A stretch of 38,991 nt of DNA from an uncultured Bacteroidota bacterium. Its GTDB lineage: Bacteria > Bacteroidota > Bacteroidia > Bacteroidales > F082. A program made the position numbers and the translations under genes. How positions within the stretch are numbered: the stretch's first letter is position 1; each line of letters begins with the position of its first letter. This document shows positions 1 to 8,571 of this stretch, in pieces. The stretch spans positions 1 to 38,991 of the forward strand of contig CALDOI010000156.1 of NCBI GenBank assembly GCA_937912115.1, given 5' to 3'. The notes under the pieces were generated by a model. It worked only from the letters and a program-made list of their open reading frames with translations. It was not told where the DNA came from and made no database searches.

Positions 1-128
1 CAGAATAACAACAAATAAGGGCTTTACAAACCTGCGAATCTATAATCTAAAACTTATTTATAATTATTATTAATTTGATTTTTTACTATAAAAAGTATGC
101 CAAAAACGTCGTGTATTAAACAAAACTA

Positions 129-136
129 TATATTTG
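129..136 (+). promoter_or_regulatory. Bacteroidota -7 box for the ferredoxin gene
   Basis: TATATTTG matches the Bacteroidota -7 consensus TAnnTTTG and lies 33 bases before the ferredoxin ATG. The expected -33 TTG about 19 bases upstream is not clear; the area reads GTCGTG. The call rests on the -7 box and its position. Confidence 0.55.
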
Positions 137-168
137 CAAAGTAATTATTAAATTTAATTTATTGCATT

Positions 169-336
169 ATGGCTTATAAAATCACAGACGATTGTACTGC
201 ATGCGGTACATGTATCGATGAATGTCCGGTAGAGGCAATTACTGAAGGTGATATCTACGTAATTGATCCGGATCTTTGTACCGATTGCGGTGCATGTGCT
301 GATGTTTGCCCTGTTGAAGCAATTCATCCAGAGTAA
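169..336 (+). CDS. 2[4Fe-4S] ferredoxin, 55 aa
   Basis: A small electron carrier of the clostridial/bacterial type that passes low-potential electrons between cytoplasmic oxidoreductases. The 55-residue product has two CxxCxxCxxxCP clusters: Cys 9, 12, 15, 19 (CTACGTCIDECP) and Cys 37, 40, 43, 47 (CTDCGACADVCP), so it should bind two [4Fe-4S] clusters. The two halves are near copies, as in the family, and 55 residues is the usual size. The ATG follows an AT-rich leader 33 bases after a TATATTTG box. It is monocistronic, closed by a strong hairpin terminator. Its partner (for example a 2-oxoacid:ferredoxin oxidoreductase) is not visible here. Confidence 0.95.
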   Translation: MAYKITDDCTACGTCIDECPVEAITEGDIYVIDPDLCTDCGACADVCPVEAIHPE

Positions 337-354
337 CCAGTATCAAAACATAAG

Positions 355-393
355 AATCCCGACACCTATAATTGGTTGGTCGGGATTTTTTTT
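355..393 (+). terminator. Rho-independent terminator of the ferredoxin gene
   Basis: A perfect 9-bp stem, AATCCCGAC (355-363) with GTCGGGATT (379-387), and a 15-base loop, run straight into a T tract ending at 393. It begins 18 bases after the ferredoxin stop codon and isolates that gene from sucA. Confidence 0.9.
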
Positions 394-449
394 AACTATT
401 TTTGTTATTTTGAATGTTTCTAAATAAATGTGAATCTAAATAGAAATTG

Positions 450-457
450 TAATTTTG
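450..457 (+). promoter_or_regulatory. -7 box for the sucA operon
   Basis: TAATTTTG fits TAnnTTTG and lies 52 bases before the sucA ATG, downstream of the ferredoxin terminator. No TTG is seen at the expected -33 distance. Confidence 0.45.
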
Positions 458-509
458 AACAAGCTACTTCAGTACTGGCTAATAATTGGGTTTCAATTAA
501 CAAACTATC

Positions 510-3362
510 ATGGATAGATATAATTTTTTAAATAACTCCGATCCTGCAATAATTGAAGAACTTTACAGGAAATTCAAAGAGTCACCCTCAGAACTTGATG
601 AAGGTTGGTTAAGTTTTTTCGAAGGCATGGATTTTGCTTTTCAAAATTATTCTGCCAATCAATCCAATACCGCATCTTCAGACGAATTTAAAGTTATTAA
701 TCTGATTAATGATTATAGGCGCAGGGGTCATCTTTTTACAAAAACAAATCCCGTAAGAAAAAGAAGGGAGTATAAACCCGATTTAAGTTTAAAAAATTAC
801 GACTTAAGTGAAAAAGATCTGAATAGAACTTTTGAAGCTGGCTTTGAAATAAATATTGGGGCTGCAAAACTCAAAGATATTGTTTCATTCTTAGAAACAA
901 CTTATTGCCGATCGATAGGTGTTGAATACTTATTTATTCGCGATTTAAGCATTGTTAAATGGCTTCAAAATAGGTTTGAGAGTACCAAAAACAGCCCTGA
1001 ATTTAATAAGAGTGAAAAGGTTTACATTCTTGAAAAACTCCGCCGTTCGGTGATGTTTGAAAATTTTTTACAGAAAAAATTTCCCGGTCAAAAACGTTTT
1101 TCACTTGAAGGTGCTGAATCTCTAATCCCTGCATTGGACGCAATAATGGAAAAGGGATCGGAAATGGGCATTAAAGAATTAATTATTGGGATGCCACACC
1201 GTGGTAGGTTAAATGTATTGGTTAATATTCTCCGTAAACCATTTAAAAATGTTTTTTCTGAATTTGAAGGTATTGAATATGACGATGAAGGTTTACTAGG
1301 TGATGTTAAATATCATTTGGGTTATACTATCGACAGAAAAAGCAGTACCGGCAAAAACATCAAATTAACTTTATCTCCAAATCCTTCACATCTGGAGGCA
1401 GTTGATCCTGTTGTTGAAGGTATTACGAGGGCAAAGATTGATGAAATTTACAAAGGTGATTCAAATCAGATTGTACCGATATTAATACACGGCGATGCTT
1501 CGATTGCAGGCCAGGGCGTAGTATACGAAGTCCTGCAAATGCAGGATTTAATTGGCTATAAAACAGGAGGAACAATTCATCTGGTTATAAATAATCAAAT
1601 TGGATTTACTACTGATTATCTGGATGCCAGATCCAGCACTTATTGTACTGATATTGCCAAAATAACCCTCTCACCTGTATTTCATGTAAATGGTGATGAT
1701 CCTGAAGCATTGGTTTACAGTATTCAAACAGCAATGGAGTTCAGAAACAAATTTAAAAAAGATGTTTTTATCGACATACTTTGCTACAGAAAATACGGCC
1801 ACAATGAGGGTGATGAACCCAGGTTTACACAACCAATCCTTTACAAGGCGATCGAAAAACACCCCAATCCCTATCAAATCTATAAGCAAATACTAATTAA
1901 GCAAGGCATTACAAATGAAGATGAATGTAAGGTAGAAGAAACACTATTTACTGCTAAGCTTGAAAAAAATTATTTAGAAGGCAAAACAACCAGCAAAACT
2001 ACTATCGACAGCTTCCTTTCTGATACATGGAAAGGCATTGTAAAAGCTACTGAAAGTGATTTCCTATCATCCCCAAACACAGCCATTAAACCCGATGAAC
2101 TAACAAAACTTGTTATTGGGCTAACCCACCTTCCGGAAGGAAAAAAATTCTTCCGTAAAAGTGTAAGATTAAATGATCAACGAAAAGACATGCTTAAAAA
2201 TGGTGGGAAATTTGATTGGGCAATGGGCGAATTATTGGCTTATGCCAGCTTGGTTACAAAGGGTATTCCGGTACGCGTTAGCGGACAAGATGTTGAAAGA
2301 GGAACCTTTTCACACAGGCATGCTGTGATAAGAATTGATGACTCTGACGAAAAATATTTACCATTACAGCACCTAAGTAATGAGCAGGCATCCTTTGAAA
2401 TTTACAATTCCAACCTTTCGGAATACGGGGTTCTTGGATTTGAATATGGATATTCGCTGGCATCTCCCAATAAACTCACAATTTGGGAAGCCCAATTTGG
2501 CGATTTCGCTAATACAGCTCAAGTGATATTTGATCAGTTTCTAAGTAGTGGTGAGGATAAATGGAATGTAATGAACGACTTAGTTGTTCTTCTGCCTCAT
2601 GGTTATGAAGGTCAGGGACCCGAACATTCCAGTGCCCGAATGGAAAGATATTTATTGCTTTGCGCAGATAATAATATGCAGATAGCAAACTGTACAACAC
2701 CTGCAAATTTTTTCCATATTCTACGTCGTCAATTACACAGGCCATTTAGAAAACCATTGATAATATTCACACCTAAAAGCCTATTACGCCATCCCGATTG
2801 TGTTTCTACAACCAATGATTTTTCTCATGGCGGATTTAAAGAAATAATAGATGACGCTACTAATAATCCTGAAAAAGTAGAAAAAATAGCACTTTGTACC
2901 GGTAAAATATATTATGAACTTCTTCAGGAAAATCAAAAACAAAATAATGGTAAGATTGCCATAATTCGAATTGAACAACTATATCCATTCCCAAAAGAAC
3001 AGTTAAAAGATATACTTGCCAGATACACGAATACCATAACTTATCTGTGGGTTCAGGAAGAACCGGCAAATATGGGTGCATGGCAATTTATTTTCAATCT
3101 GCTTTCACCCAACTTCGACATTAAGGTAATTTCAAGACCTGCAAGTGGAAGCCCTGCAACGGGATCAAATAAATTTCATATAATCCGACAACAAAAAATA
3201 ATTGATAAAGTATTCGATCAATGTAATTGTCCATATTTAGATACCGAATGTAAGATGGTTTGCATTGGCAACAAATGGAAATCATTTGAAAAGGAATTAC
3301 AAGATCTTAATATTAAAAATATAGAAAGTAGTTTTCATTCAGGGGTTAAACCGTTGCTATAA
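510..3362 (+). CDS. sucA: 2-oxoglutarate dehydrogenase E1 component
   Basis: The thiamine-diphosphate-dependent decarboxylase of the 2-oxoglutarate dehydrogenase complex: it decarboxylates 2-oxoglutarate and passes the succinyl group to the E2 lipoyl arm (TCA cycle, cytoplasm). At 950 residues it has the usual E1o length. The N-terminal E2-binding segment has the family look (YNFLNNSDPAIIEELY). Cofactor-site motifs follow: GMPHRGRLN at 227-235, GDAS from 328 and NNQIGFTT from 361, then YGHNEGDEPRFTQP. The second half carries SGQDVERGTFSHRHA, EAQFGDFAN and HGYEGQGPEHSSARMERYL, all typical. sucB follows 48 bases later on the same strand, as expected for an E1-E2 operon. No E3 (lpd) gene is present. 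Identity is secure. Confidence 0.97.
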   Translation: MDRYNFLNNSDPAIIEELYRKFKESPSELDEGWLSFFEGMDFAFQNYSANQSNTASSDEFKVINLINDYRRRGHLFTKTNPVRKRREYKPDLSLKNYDLSEKDLNRTFEAGFEINIGAAKLKDIVSFLETTYCRSIGVEYLFIRDLSIVKWLQNRFESTKNSPEFNKSEKVYILEKLRRSVMFENFLQKKFPGQKRFSLEGAESLIPALDAIMEKGSEMGIKELIIGMPHRGRLNVLVNILRKPFKNVFSEFEGIEYDDEGLLGDVKYHLGYTIDRKSSTGKNIKLTLSPNPSHLEAVDPVVEGITRAKIDEIYKGDSNQIVPILIHGDASIAGQGVVYEVLQMQDLIGYKTGGTIHLVINNQIGFTTDYLDARSSTYCTDIAKITLSPVFHVNGDDPEALVYSIQTAMEFRNKFKKDVFIDILCYRKYGHNEGDEPRFTQPILYKAIEKHPNPYQIYKQILIKQGITNEDECKVEETLFTAKLEKNYLEGKTTSKTTIDSFLSDTWKGIVKATESDFLSSPNTAIKPDELTKLVIGLTHLPEGKKFFRKSVRLNDQRKDMLKNGGKFDWAMGELLAYASLVTKGIPVRVSGQDVERGTFSHRHAVIRIDDSDEKYLPLQHLSNEQASFEIYNSNLSEYGVLGFEYGYSLASPNKLTIWEAQFGDFANTAQVIFDQFLSSGEDKWNVMNDLVVLLPHGYEGQGPEHSSARMERYLLLCADNNMQIANCTTPANFFHILRRQLHRPFRKPLIIFTPKSLLRHPDCVSTTNDFSHGGFKEIIDDATNNPEKVEKIALCTGKIYYELLQENQKQNNGKIAIIRIEQLYPFPKEQLKDILARYTNTITYLWVQEEPANMGAWQFIFNLLSPNFDIKVISRPASGSPATGSNKFHIIRQQKIIDKVFDQCNCPYLDTECKMVCIGNKWKSFEKELQDLNIKNIESSFHSGVKPLL

Positions 3363-3410
3363 TGAATGAGTTATTTAGTGAGTAATACGATTAAGTAAAT
3401 AAAAAATATC

Positions 3411-4673
3411 ATGAAAGTTGAAATAATAGTTCCAAGTCCGGGAGAATCAATTACTGAAGTACAAATTGCAGGCTGGCTTGTTGCTGATGGTGAGCAGGTT
3501 GAGGAAAATCAAGATATTGTTGAAATCGACTCCGACAAAGCCACACTTAGCGTTGCAGCTAAGGCAACTGGGAAAATTACAATTCTGATTGAAGAAGGTG
3601 AAACTGTTGAGGTTAATTCAGTAATTGCAGAAATAGATACTGAAGTTAAAGGTAATATTGTTGAAAAAGATGTTTCACCCATCCCGAAAAAGGAAGTAGC
3701 TGTGAAAGTTACCAAAGAAAAACCAGCTAAAAATGAAGAGAAACAATTGACAATTACAGAAGAGTTAAACGTTTCTCCGTTGGCTCGTAAAATGATGAAT
3801 AACAATAATATTAGTGAAGCCGAAATCTTTGACTTTTTTAAACAACAGCGAATAGGAAAGAAAGATATAGAGTATTTCATTGAAAAAGGAAGTAGTAAGA
3901 ATAAATCGGATCCTGAGATTTCATCAAATTCATGGAGTGGCGGTCGTGAGAGTAAGAATACTAAAATGAGTATGCTTCGGAAAAAACTTTCACAACGACT
4001 GGTTTCAGTAAAAAATGAAACAGCCATGCTTACTACATTTAATGAAGTAAATATGACCCCAATAATGATGATACGCAAGAAGCACAAAGAAACTTTTAGC
4101 AAACAGCATGACGTAAACTTGGGATTTATGTCGTTTTTTACAAAGGCGGTAACCGAAGCAATGGCCTCATTCCCACAAGTAAATTCTCAAATAGTTGGGG
4201 ATGAGTTTGTGAGTTTTGATTATGTTGATATAAGTATCGCTATAAGTTCGCCAAAAGGTCTTGTTGTTCCTGTATTACGAAATGCTGAAAGCATGAGCCT
4301 TGGACAAATTGAACAAGATATTAAAAACCTTGCCATTAAAGCACGCGATAACAAACTCACACTTGACGAAATGACAGGTGGCACTTTCACAATAACCAAT
4401 GGAGGAGTATTCGGTTCGATGATGTCGACTCCTATACTAAATCCACCACAAAGTGCTATACTTGGCATGCATAACATTGTTGAACGCCCCATAGCTGTAA
4501 ATGGAAAAGTGGAGATTCATCCAATGATGTATATTGCTTTATCGTACGATCATAGAATAATTGATGGTCGTGAATCGGTAGGTTTCCTTGTTAAGGTAAA
4601 AGAGATGTTGGAAAATCCGGAACGAATGCTTTTTGGATCAAAAGATCCGATTGAAGTTCTTCTTGGTATATAG
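3411..4673 (+). CDS. sucB: Dihydrolipoyllysine succinyltransferase (E2)
   Basis: The core acyltransferase of the 2-oxoglutarate dehydrogenase complex, moving succinyl from the lipoyl arm to CoA. The 420-residue protein has one N-terminal lipoyl domain (about 1-77) with the lipoylated lysine K43 in DSDKAT. A charged linker leads to a peripheral subunit-binding domain near 120-157 (NVSPLARKM). The catalytic domain runs from about 185 to the end, with active-site H381 and D385 in [12 protein letters not shown] single lipoyl domain is usual for E2o. It sits 48 bases behind sucA, so the substrate is most likely succinyl. The coding end overlaps the start of the next gene by 41 bases. Confidence 0.96.
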   Translation: MKVEIIVPSPGESITEVQIAGWLVADGEQVEENQDIVEIDSDKATLSVAAKATGKITILIEEGETVEVNSVIAEIDTEVKGNIVEKDVSPIPKKEVAVKVTKEKPAKNEEKQLTITEELNVSPLARKMMNNNNISEAEIFDFFKQQRIGKKDIEYFIEKGSSKNKSDPEISSNSWSGGRESKNTKMSMLRKKLSQRLVSVKNETAMLTTFNEVNMTPIMMIRKKHKETFSKQHDVNLGFMSFFTKAVTEAMASFPQVNSQIVGDEFVSFDYVDISIAISSPKGLVVPVLRNAESMSLGQIEQDIKNLAIKARDNKLTLDEMTGGTFTITNGGVFGSMMSTPILNPPQSAILGMHNIVERPIAVNGKVEIHPMMYIALSYDHRIIDGRESVGFLVKVKEMLENPERMLFGSKDPIEVLLGI

Positions 4674-5859
4674 TTACCTTAATAACAACAAGTTGAACCA
4701 AAGTATATTTAAGAGCTCGAAAGTAGCCACAATTTCTACTTCTCATTTTTTGCATGATGTATACTCATCATTTTTGGCTCCAATACTGCCATTGATTATT
4801 GATAAATTCGGACTTTCATTATCAGGAGCAAGTATACTTTCACTGGTTCAAAGATTACCCTCATTTTTAAGCTTATTCATTGGAGCAGTTGCCCACAAAC
4901 TTCCTTGGAGGTGGATAATTATTCTCGCTCCGGTAATAACCGGAATATGTGGCAGTTTAATTGGAATTGCTGAAAACACATTCATTCTTGGAATACTACT
5001 ATTTACAATTGGGATTTGTTCTGCATCATTTCATGTTACAGCACCTGTAATGATAAAGTATTTTTCAGGGAAACAATCAGGGAAAGGTATGAGTTGGTAT
5101 ATGCTTGGTGGAGAAGCAGCTCGTATGTTAGGTCCAATAATAATTGTTAGTGCAGTTTCGTACTGGCAACTTGAAGGTATATGGAGACTGATGTTTCCTG
5201 CTATGGCAGCCGGATTAACATTGTTTTTTGTCATAGAAAATCTTCCTTATCAGAAATTTGCCAATAATGGCCAAAAACCTATTAACTGGTGGAGCACAAT
5301 AATTGAATACCGATATTTTTTTATTGCTCTCACACTATATATGTTATTTCGCTCTTTAATGAAAGGCTCACTTGCTACTTTTCTACCAACATACATGGGA
5401 TTAAAAGGAAGTAGCTTATTTACAGGAGCTATTGCTTTATCAATTTTGCAAGGGGCAGCAGCTTTTGGGAGTTTTATAATGGGTGGAATCTCTGACAAAA
5501 TTGGACGAACCAGATCGTTACTTATACTTGCAATCCTTTCTCCAATATTAATGTTGCTTTTTGTATTTTCCGGATTGGTGGTTCAAATGATACTACTACT
5601 GCTTCTGGGGATTGTGCTATATGCAACAACACCTGTATTACTAGCTCTTGTGCTTGAGCAAGGATCGAACCAGCCCGCCATGATGAATGCAGGATTTACA
5701 ACAATCAACTTTGCTACCAATGCAATTGCAGTATTATTTACCGGTATTCTTGGCGATATTATTGGGTTGGATATGACACTACAAATAGCTGCTTTTTTGG
5801 GCATTGGTGCTATACCTGCTGTTTATTATTTAAAAAAACATAGTGTGGTGAAAAATTAG
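4633..5859 (+). CDS. MFS transporter, fosmidomycin-resistance-like
   Basis: A polytopic inner-membrane transporter of the major facilitator superfamily; substrate unknown. The 408 residues hold about a dozen hydrophobic segments. The first conserved block ([19 protein letters not shown], then [11 protein letters not shown]) resembles the Fsr/fosmidomycin-resistance branch, and the typical loop [12 protein letters not shown] opens the second half. The ATG at 4633 lies inside sucB and is the only ATG before the first membrane segment; an in-frame TTG at 4693, after the sucB stop, is the alternative. Either way translation is probably coupled to sucB. Export of a dicarboxylate-type metabolite would suit the neighbours, but that is inference. 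Confidence 0.85.
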   Translation: MDQKIRLKFFLVYSYLNNNKLNQSIFKSSKVATISTSHFLHDVYSSFLAPILPLIIDKFGLSLSGASILSLVQRLPSFLSLFIGAVAHKLPWRWIIILAPVITGICGSLIGIAENTFILGILLFTIGICSASFHVTAPVMIKYFSGKQSGKGMSWYMLGGEAARMLGPIIIVSAVSYWQLEGIWRLMFPAMAAGLTLFFVIENLPYQKFANNGQKPINWWSTIIEYRYFFIALTLYMLFRSLMKGSLATFLPTYMGLKGSSLFTGAIALSILQGAAAFGSFIMGGISDKIGRTRSLLILAILSPILMLLFVFSGLVVQMILLLLLGIVLYATTPVLLALVLEQGSNQPAMMNAGFTTINFATNAIAVLFTGILGDIIGLDMTLQIAAFLGIGAIPAVYYLKKHSVVKN

Positions 5860-5944
5860 TTCTTAATCAAATTTAATATTACCTCAATTCAGAAAGCAAA
5901 TTATATTACTTCTTGGTAAAATAACCCATCACACAACTAATTAT

Positions 5945-5952
5945 TAACTTTG
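5945..5952 (+). promoter_or_regulatory. -7 box for nadB
   Basis: TAACTTTG fits TAnnTTTG and lies 15 bases before the nadB ATG, giving a very short leader. No well-spaced TTG is seen upstream. Confidence 0.5.
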
Positions 5953-5967
5953 CGGAAAATTTGATTA

Positions 5968-7533
5968 ATGAACAACAAGGTTGACTTTTTAGTGATTGGT
6001 AGTGGAATGGCAGGATTAATATATGCTCTAAAGGTTGCTCCTTATGGAAGTGTATGTATTTTGTCGAAGATAAATATGGATGAAACTGCAACCAGTTATG
6101 CCCAGGGCGGTATTGCAGCAGTGATGTACGATCCTGACAACTATGAAAAGCATATTCAGGACACGATTAATGCTGGTGCAGGATTAAATAAGGAACATAT
6201 TGTAAGAATTGCTATTAATGAATCCACTGAAAGAATCAAAGAATTAGCTGAATGGGGAACTCAATTCGACAAAGAATCGACAGGGAAGTATAGTCTTGCC
6301 AAGGAAGGCGGTCACTCAGAATTCCGAATCCTACACCACAAGGATAATACGGGAAATGAAATACAAAGGGCACTAAGTAAAAAAGTTAGAAACCACCCAA
6401 ACATTTCAGTTCTGGAAAATCATTTAGCCATCGACCTAATTACTCAACATCACCTTGGGAAACTTGTAAAAAGAAAAGATAAGGATATTACATGTTATGG
6501 TGCTTATGCTCTGAATAAAAATTCAGGTAAAATTATAACCTTGCTGGCTAAAACAACGATGCTAGCATCGGGAGGGATTGGCAATATTTATCAAACAACA
6601 ACTAACCCTACACTTTCAACCGGTGATGGAGTGGCTATGGCATATCGGGCAAAAGCTCAAATCGATAATCTTGAATTTGTACAATTCCATCCTACATCAT
6701 TATATAATCCGGGAGAAAAACCATCTTTTTTAATAACGGAGGCAATGCGTGGTGCCGGGGCTGAACTTGTTACGAAAAAAGGTGAGCCATTCATGCATAA
6801 ATATGACAGTCGTGGCTCCCTTGCACCCCGTGATGTAGTTGCCAGAGCTATTGATAATGAGCTTAAAATAAGCGGTGACGAATTTGTTTTTCTCGATACA
6901 GGAAGAATAAGTAAGAGCGAAATAATAAATCATTTCCCAACTATTTATGCAAAATGCTTAAGTATTGGAATAGATATAACTAAGGACATGATTCCGGTGG
7001 TTCCTGCTGCACATTATGCTTGTGGTGGAATTATAACTAATGAAAATGGCCAAACAAGTATCCATAATTTATTTGCTGCCGGCGAAGTAGCAAATACGGG
7101 ATTGCACGGAGCAAACAGGCTGGCATCCAATTCATTGCTCGAATCGGCTGTCTTCTCACATCGGGCTGCAATTAAAGCATCAGAATTAGTTTCAAATATA
7201 AAATATGAAACCGGTATACCTGATTGGAACGATGAAGGAACTGTTCTTAATGAAGAAATGATTCTTATAACTCAATCGAAAAAAGAGCTCCAATCCATTA
7301 TGAGCAATTATGTTGGCATTGTTCGATCGAACTTACGACTAAAAAGAGCGCTTGATAGGTTGAACATAATTTACGAAGAAACGGAAGACCTTTTTGATAA
7401 ATCTATCGTGTCGGAACCAATTTGTGAACTAAGAAACATGATTAATGTAGCTCATCTAGTAATTAGATTGGCGATGAAACGTAAGGAGAGTATAGGGCTT
7501 CATTGTAATATTGATTATCCTATTTTGAAATAG
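5968..7533 (+). CDS. nadB: L-aspartate oxidase
   Basis: An FAD enzyme that oxidises L-aspartate to iminoaspartate, the first step of de novo NAD synthesis, in the cytoplasm. The 521 residues match the usual length. The FAD Rossmann motif GSGMAG is at 11-16, with SYAQGGIAAV soon after. Later come the substrate-side motifs FVQFHPTSL, EAMRGAGAELV, PAAHYACGGI and GEVANTGLHGANRLASNSLL, which separate NadB-type flavoproteins from most others. A succinate dehydrogenase flavoprotein shares the fold, but no SdhB or membrane anchor gene is nearby. nadA and nadC are not in the window. Its stop codon abuts a purine-rich repeat bordering the next gene. Confidence 0.95.
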   Translation: MNNKVDFLVIGSGMAGLIYALKVAPYGSVCILSKINMDETATSYAQGGIAAVMYDPDNYEKHIQDTINAGAGLNKEHIVRIAINESTERIKELAEWGTQFDKESTGKYSLAKEGGHSEFRILHHKDNTGNEIQRALSKKVRNHPNISVLENHLAIDLITQHHLGKLVKRKDKDITCYGAYALNKNSGKIITLLAKTTMLASGGIGNIYQTTTNPTLSTGDGVAMAYRAKAQIDNLEFVQFHPTSLYNPGEKPSFLITEAMRGAGAELVTKKGEPFMHKYDSRGSLAPRDVVARAIDNELKISGDEFVFLDTGRISKSEIINHFPTIYAKCLSIGIDITKDMIPVVPAAHYACGGIITNENGQTSIHNLFAAGEVANTGLHGANRLASNSLLESAVFSHRAAIKASELVSNIKYETGIPDWNDEGTVLNEEMILITQSKKELQSIMSNYVGIVRSNLRLKRALDRLNIIYEETEDLFDKSIVSEPICELRNMINVAHLVIRLAMKRKESIGLHCNIDYPILK

Positions 7534-7558
7534 TGAAAGGGCGAGAGGGCGAAGTGGG
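7533..7558 (+). repeat. Left arm of an imperfect inverted repeat bordering the four-helix-bundle gene
   Basis: A purine-only stretch broken by a few C and T (GTGA, AGGGCGAGAGGGCGAAG, TGGG) starts on the last base of the nadB stop. Its complement, with changes, lies at 7980-8011; about 16 of the first 22 positions pair, and both arms begin GTGA and end TGGG. It is far more G-rich than the surrounding sequence. Confidence 0.65.
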
Positions 7559-7590
7559 AATAAATTGTTGTTGTTATAAATTGATAAATC

Positions 7591-7965
7591 ATGGATAAAA
7601 TTAGGACACACAAGGAACTAAAGGTATATCAGCATTCTTTTACTGCTGGGATGATGGTTTTTGATATAACCAAAACTTTTCCAAATGAAGAAAAATACTC
7701 GCTTACTGATCAGATACGAAGATCATCAAGGTCGGTTTCAGGAAATCTAGCTGAAGCATTTCGAAAGCGCAGATACCCCAAAGCTTTTGTTGCAAAACTC
7801 AGCGATTCTGAAGGAGAAGCAGCGGAAACACAAGTCTGGTTAGATTATGCATTAGCTTGCAAATATATTGACCTTCAACTACATGATGATTTAAACGACA
7901 AGTACGATCATATCATTGCTATGATCGTCAAAATGATTAATAATCCTGAAAACTGGTCTTTCTAG
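7591..7965 (+). CDS. Four-helix-bundle protein (23S rRNA intervening-sequence family)
   Basis: A 124-residue, all-helical protein of the four-helix-bundle/S23 (TIGR02436-like) family. The family was first met as the product of intervening sequences in 23S rRNA genes; free-standing copies are common in Bacteroidota and their role is unknown. Diagnostic stretches are HKELKVYQHSF, FPNEEKYSLTDQIRRSSRSV, SGNLAEAF and EAAETQVWLDYA. The fold is shared with Avd, the accessory protein of diversity-generating retroelements, but no reverse transcriptase is near. Here it lies alone between nadB and a carbonic-anhydrase gene, bracketed by G-rich inverted repeats, which suggests a small cassette acquired as a unit. 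Confidence 0.9.
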   Translation: MDKIRTHKELKVYQHSFTAGMMVFDITKTFPNEEKYSLTDQIRRSSRSVSGNLAEAFRKRRYPKAFVAKLSDSEGEAAETQVWLDYALACKYIDLQLHDDLNDKYDHIIAMIVKMINNPENWSF

Positions 7966-7979
7966 TATGAACTATCATG

Positions 7980-8011
7980 CCCATCTCCTTTTCGCCCCTT
8001 CGCTCCCTCAC
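7980..8011 (-). repeat. Right arm of the imperfect inverted repeat
   Basis: A pyrimidine-rich block with CCCATCTCC, TTCGCCCCTTCGC and TCCCTCAC. Read on the minus strand it begins GTGA and ends TGGG, like the arm at 7533-7558, but is 6 bases longer near the gene-proximal end. With the left arm it encloses about 420 bases containing only the four-helix-bundle gene. Confidence 0.65.
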
Positions 8012-8051
8012 CCCATCAATCCATCTTAAAGTTAAATATTAAACAAAAACT

Positions 8052-8570
8052 ATGGCAACAATAAAATCAGTAAAAGGAATTCTACCTCAATGGGGTGAAA
8101 AATGTTTCATAGCCGACAATGCAACCCTAACAGGTGATGTTATAATTGGTAGGGATTGTAGCATATGGTTTAATGCCGTTATACGCGGTGACGTAAATAG
8201 TATAAGAATAGGTGATAATGTTAATATTCAGGATAACGTAGTTATCCATTGCACGTACCAAAAAGCTCCTGTAAGTATTGGAAACAATGTGTCGATTGCA
8301 CATTCGGCTATTATACATGGATGTACAATCCACGATAATGTTCTAGTTGGCATGGGTGCAATATTAATGGATGGGGTAGTTGTTGAAAGTAATTCGGTTA
8401 TTGCTGCCGGAGCTGTTATCTCAAAAAACACTATCGTTAAATCGGGAAGTGTTTATGCCGGTGTCCCTGGCAAACTGATTAAGTCTGTTGATACAGAACT
8501 CCTTGAAGGCGAAATTAATCGCATTTCAACCAACTATAACATGTATGCAAGTTGGTATGATAAAGATTAA
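8052..8570 (+). CDS. Gamma-class carbonic anhydrase-like protein
   Basis: A left-handed beta-helix protein built of hexapeptide repeats (for example IGRDCS, IGDNVN, IGNNVS), 172 residues, of the gamma-carbonic anhydrase/YrdA-PaaY family. The three zinc-ligand histidines are present at H66 (VVIHCT), H84 (IAHSA) and H89 (IIHGC). R45 and D47 of the conserved RGD segment and Q60 are also there. Family members either hydrate CO2 or have unknown acyl-related roles, and the sequence does not decide which. The gene stands alone and meets the following minus-strand gene tail to tail with a single base between the stop codons. Confidence 0.92.
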   Translation: MATIKSVKGILPQWGEKCFIADNATLTGDVIIGRDCSIWFNAVIRGDVNSIRIGDNVNIQDNVVIHCTYQKAPVSIGNNVSIAHSAIIHGCTIHDNVLVGMGAILMDGVVVESNSVIAAGAVISKNTIVKSGSVYAGVPGKLIKSVDTELLEGEINRISTNYNMYASWYDKD

Positions 8571-8571
8571 T

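Noticed and set aside
3509-4102. 197-codon open frame on the minus strand within sucB
   Set aside because: It is the antisense of a secure coding region with intact lipoyl and binding domains. Its Ser/Phe/Ile-rich composition is that of a shadow frame, and it has no promoter or family signature.
7533-8011. Diversity-generating retroelement suggested by the Avd-like four-helix-bundle protein
   Set aside because: No reverse transcriptase, template repeat or variable repeat is visible nearby, and the sequence fits the 23S-IVS group.
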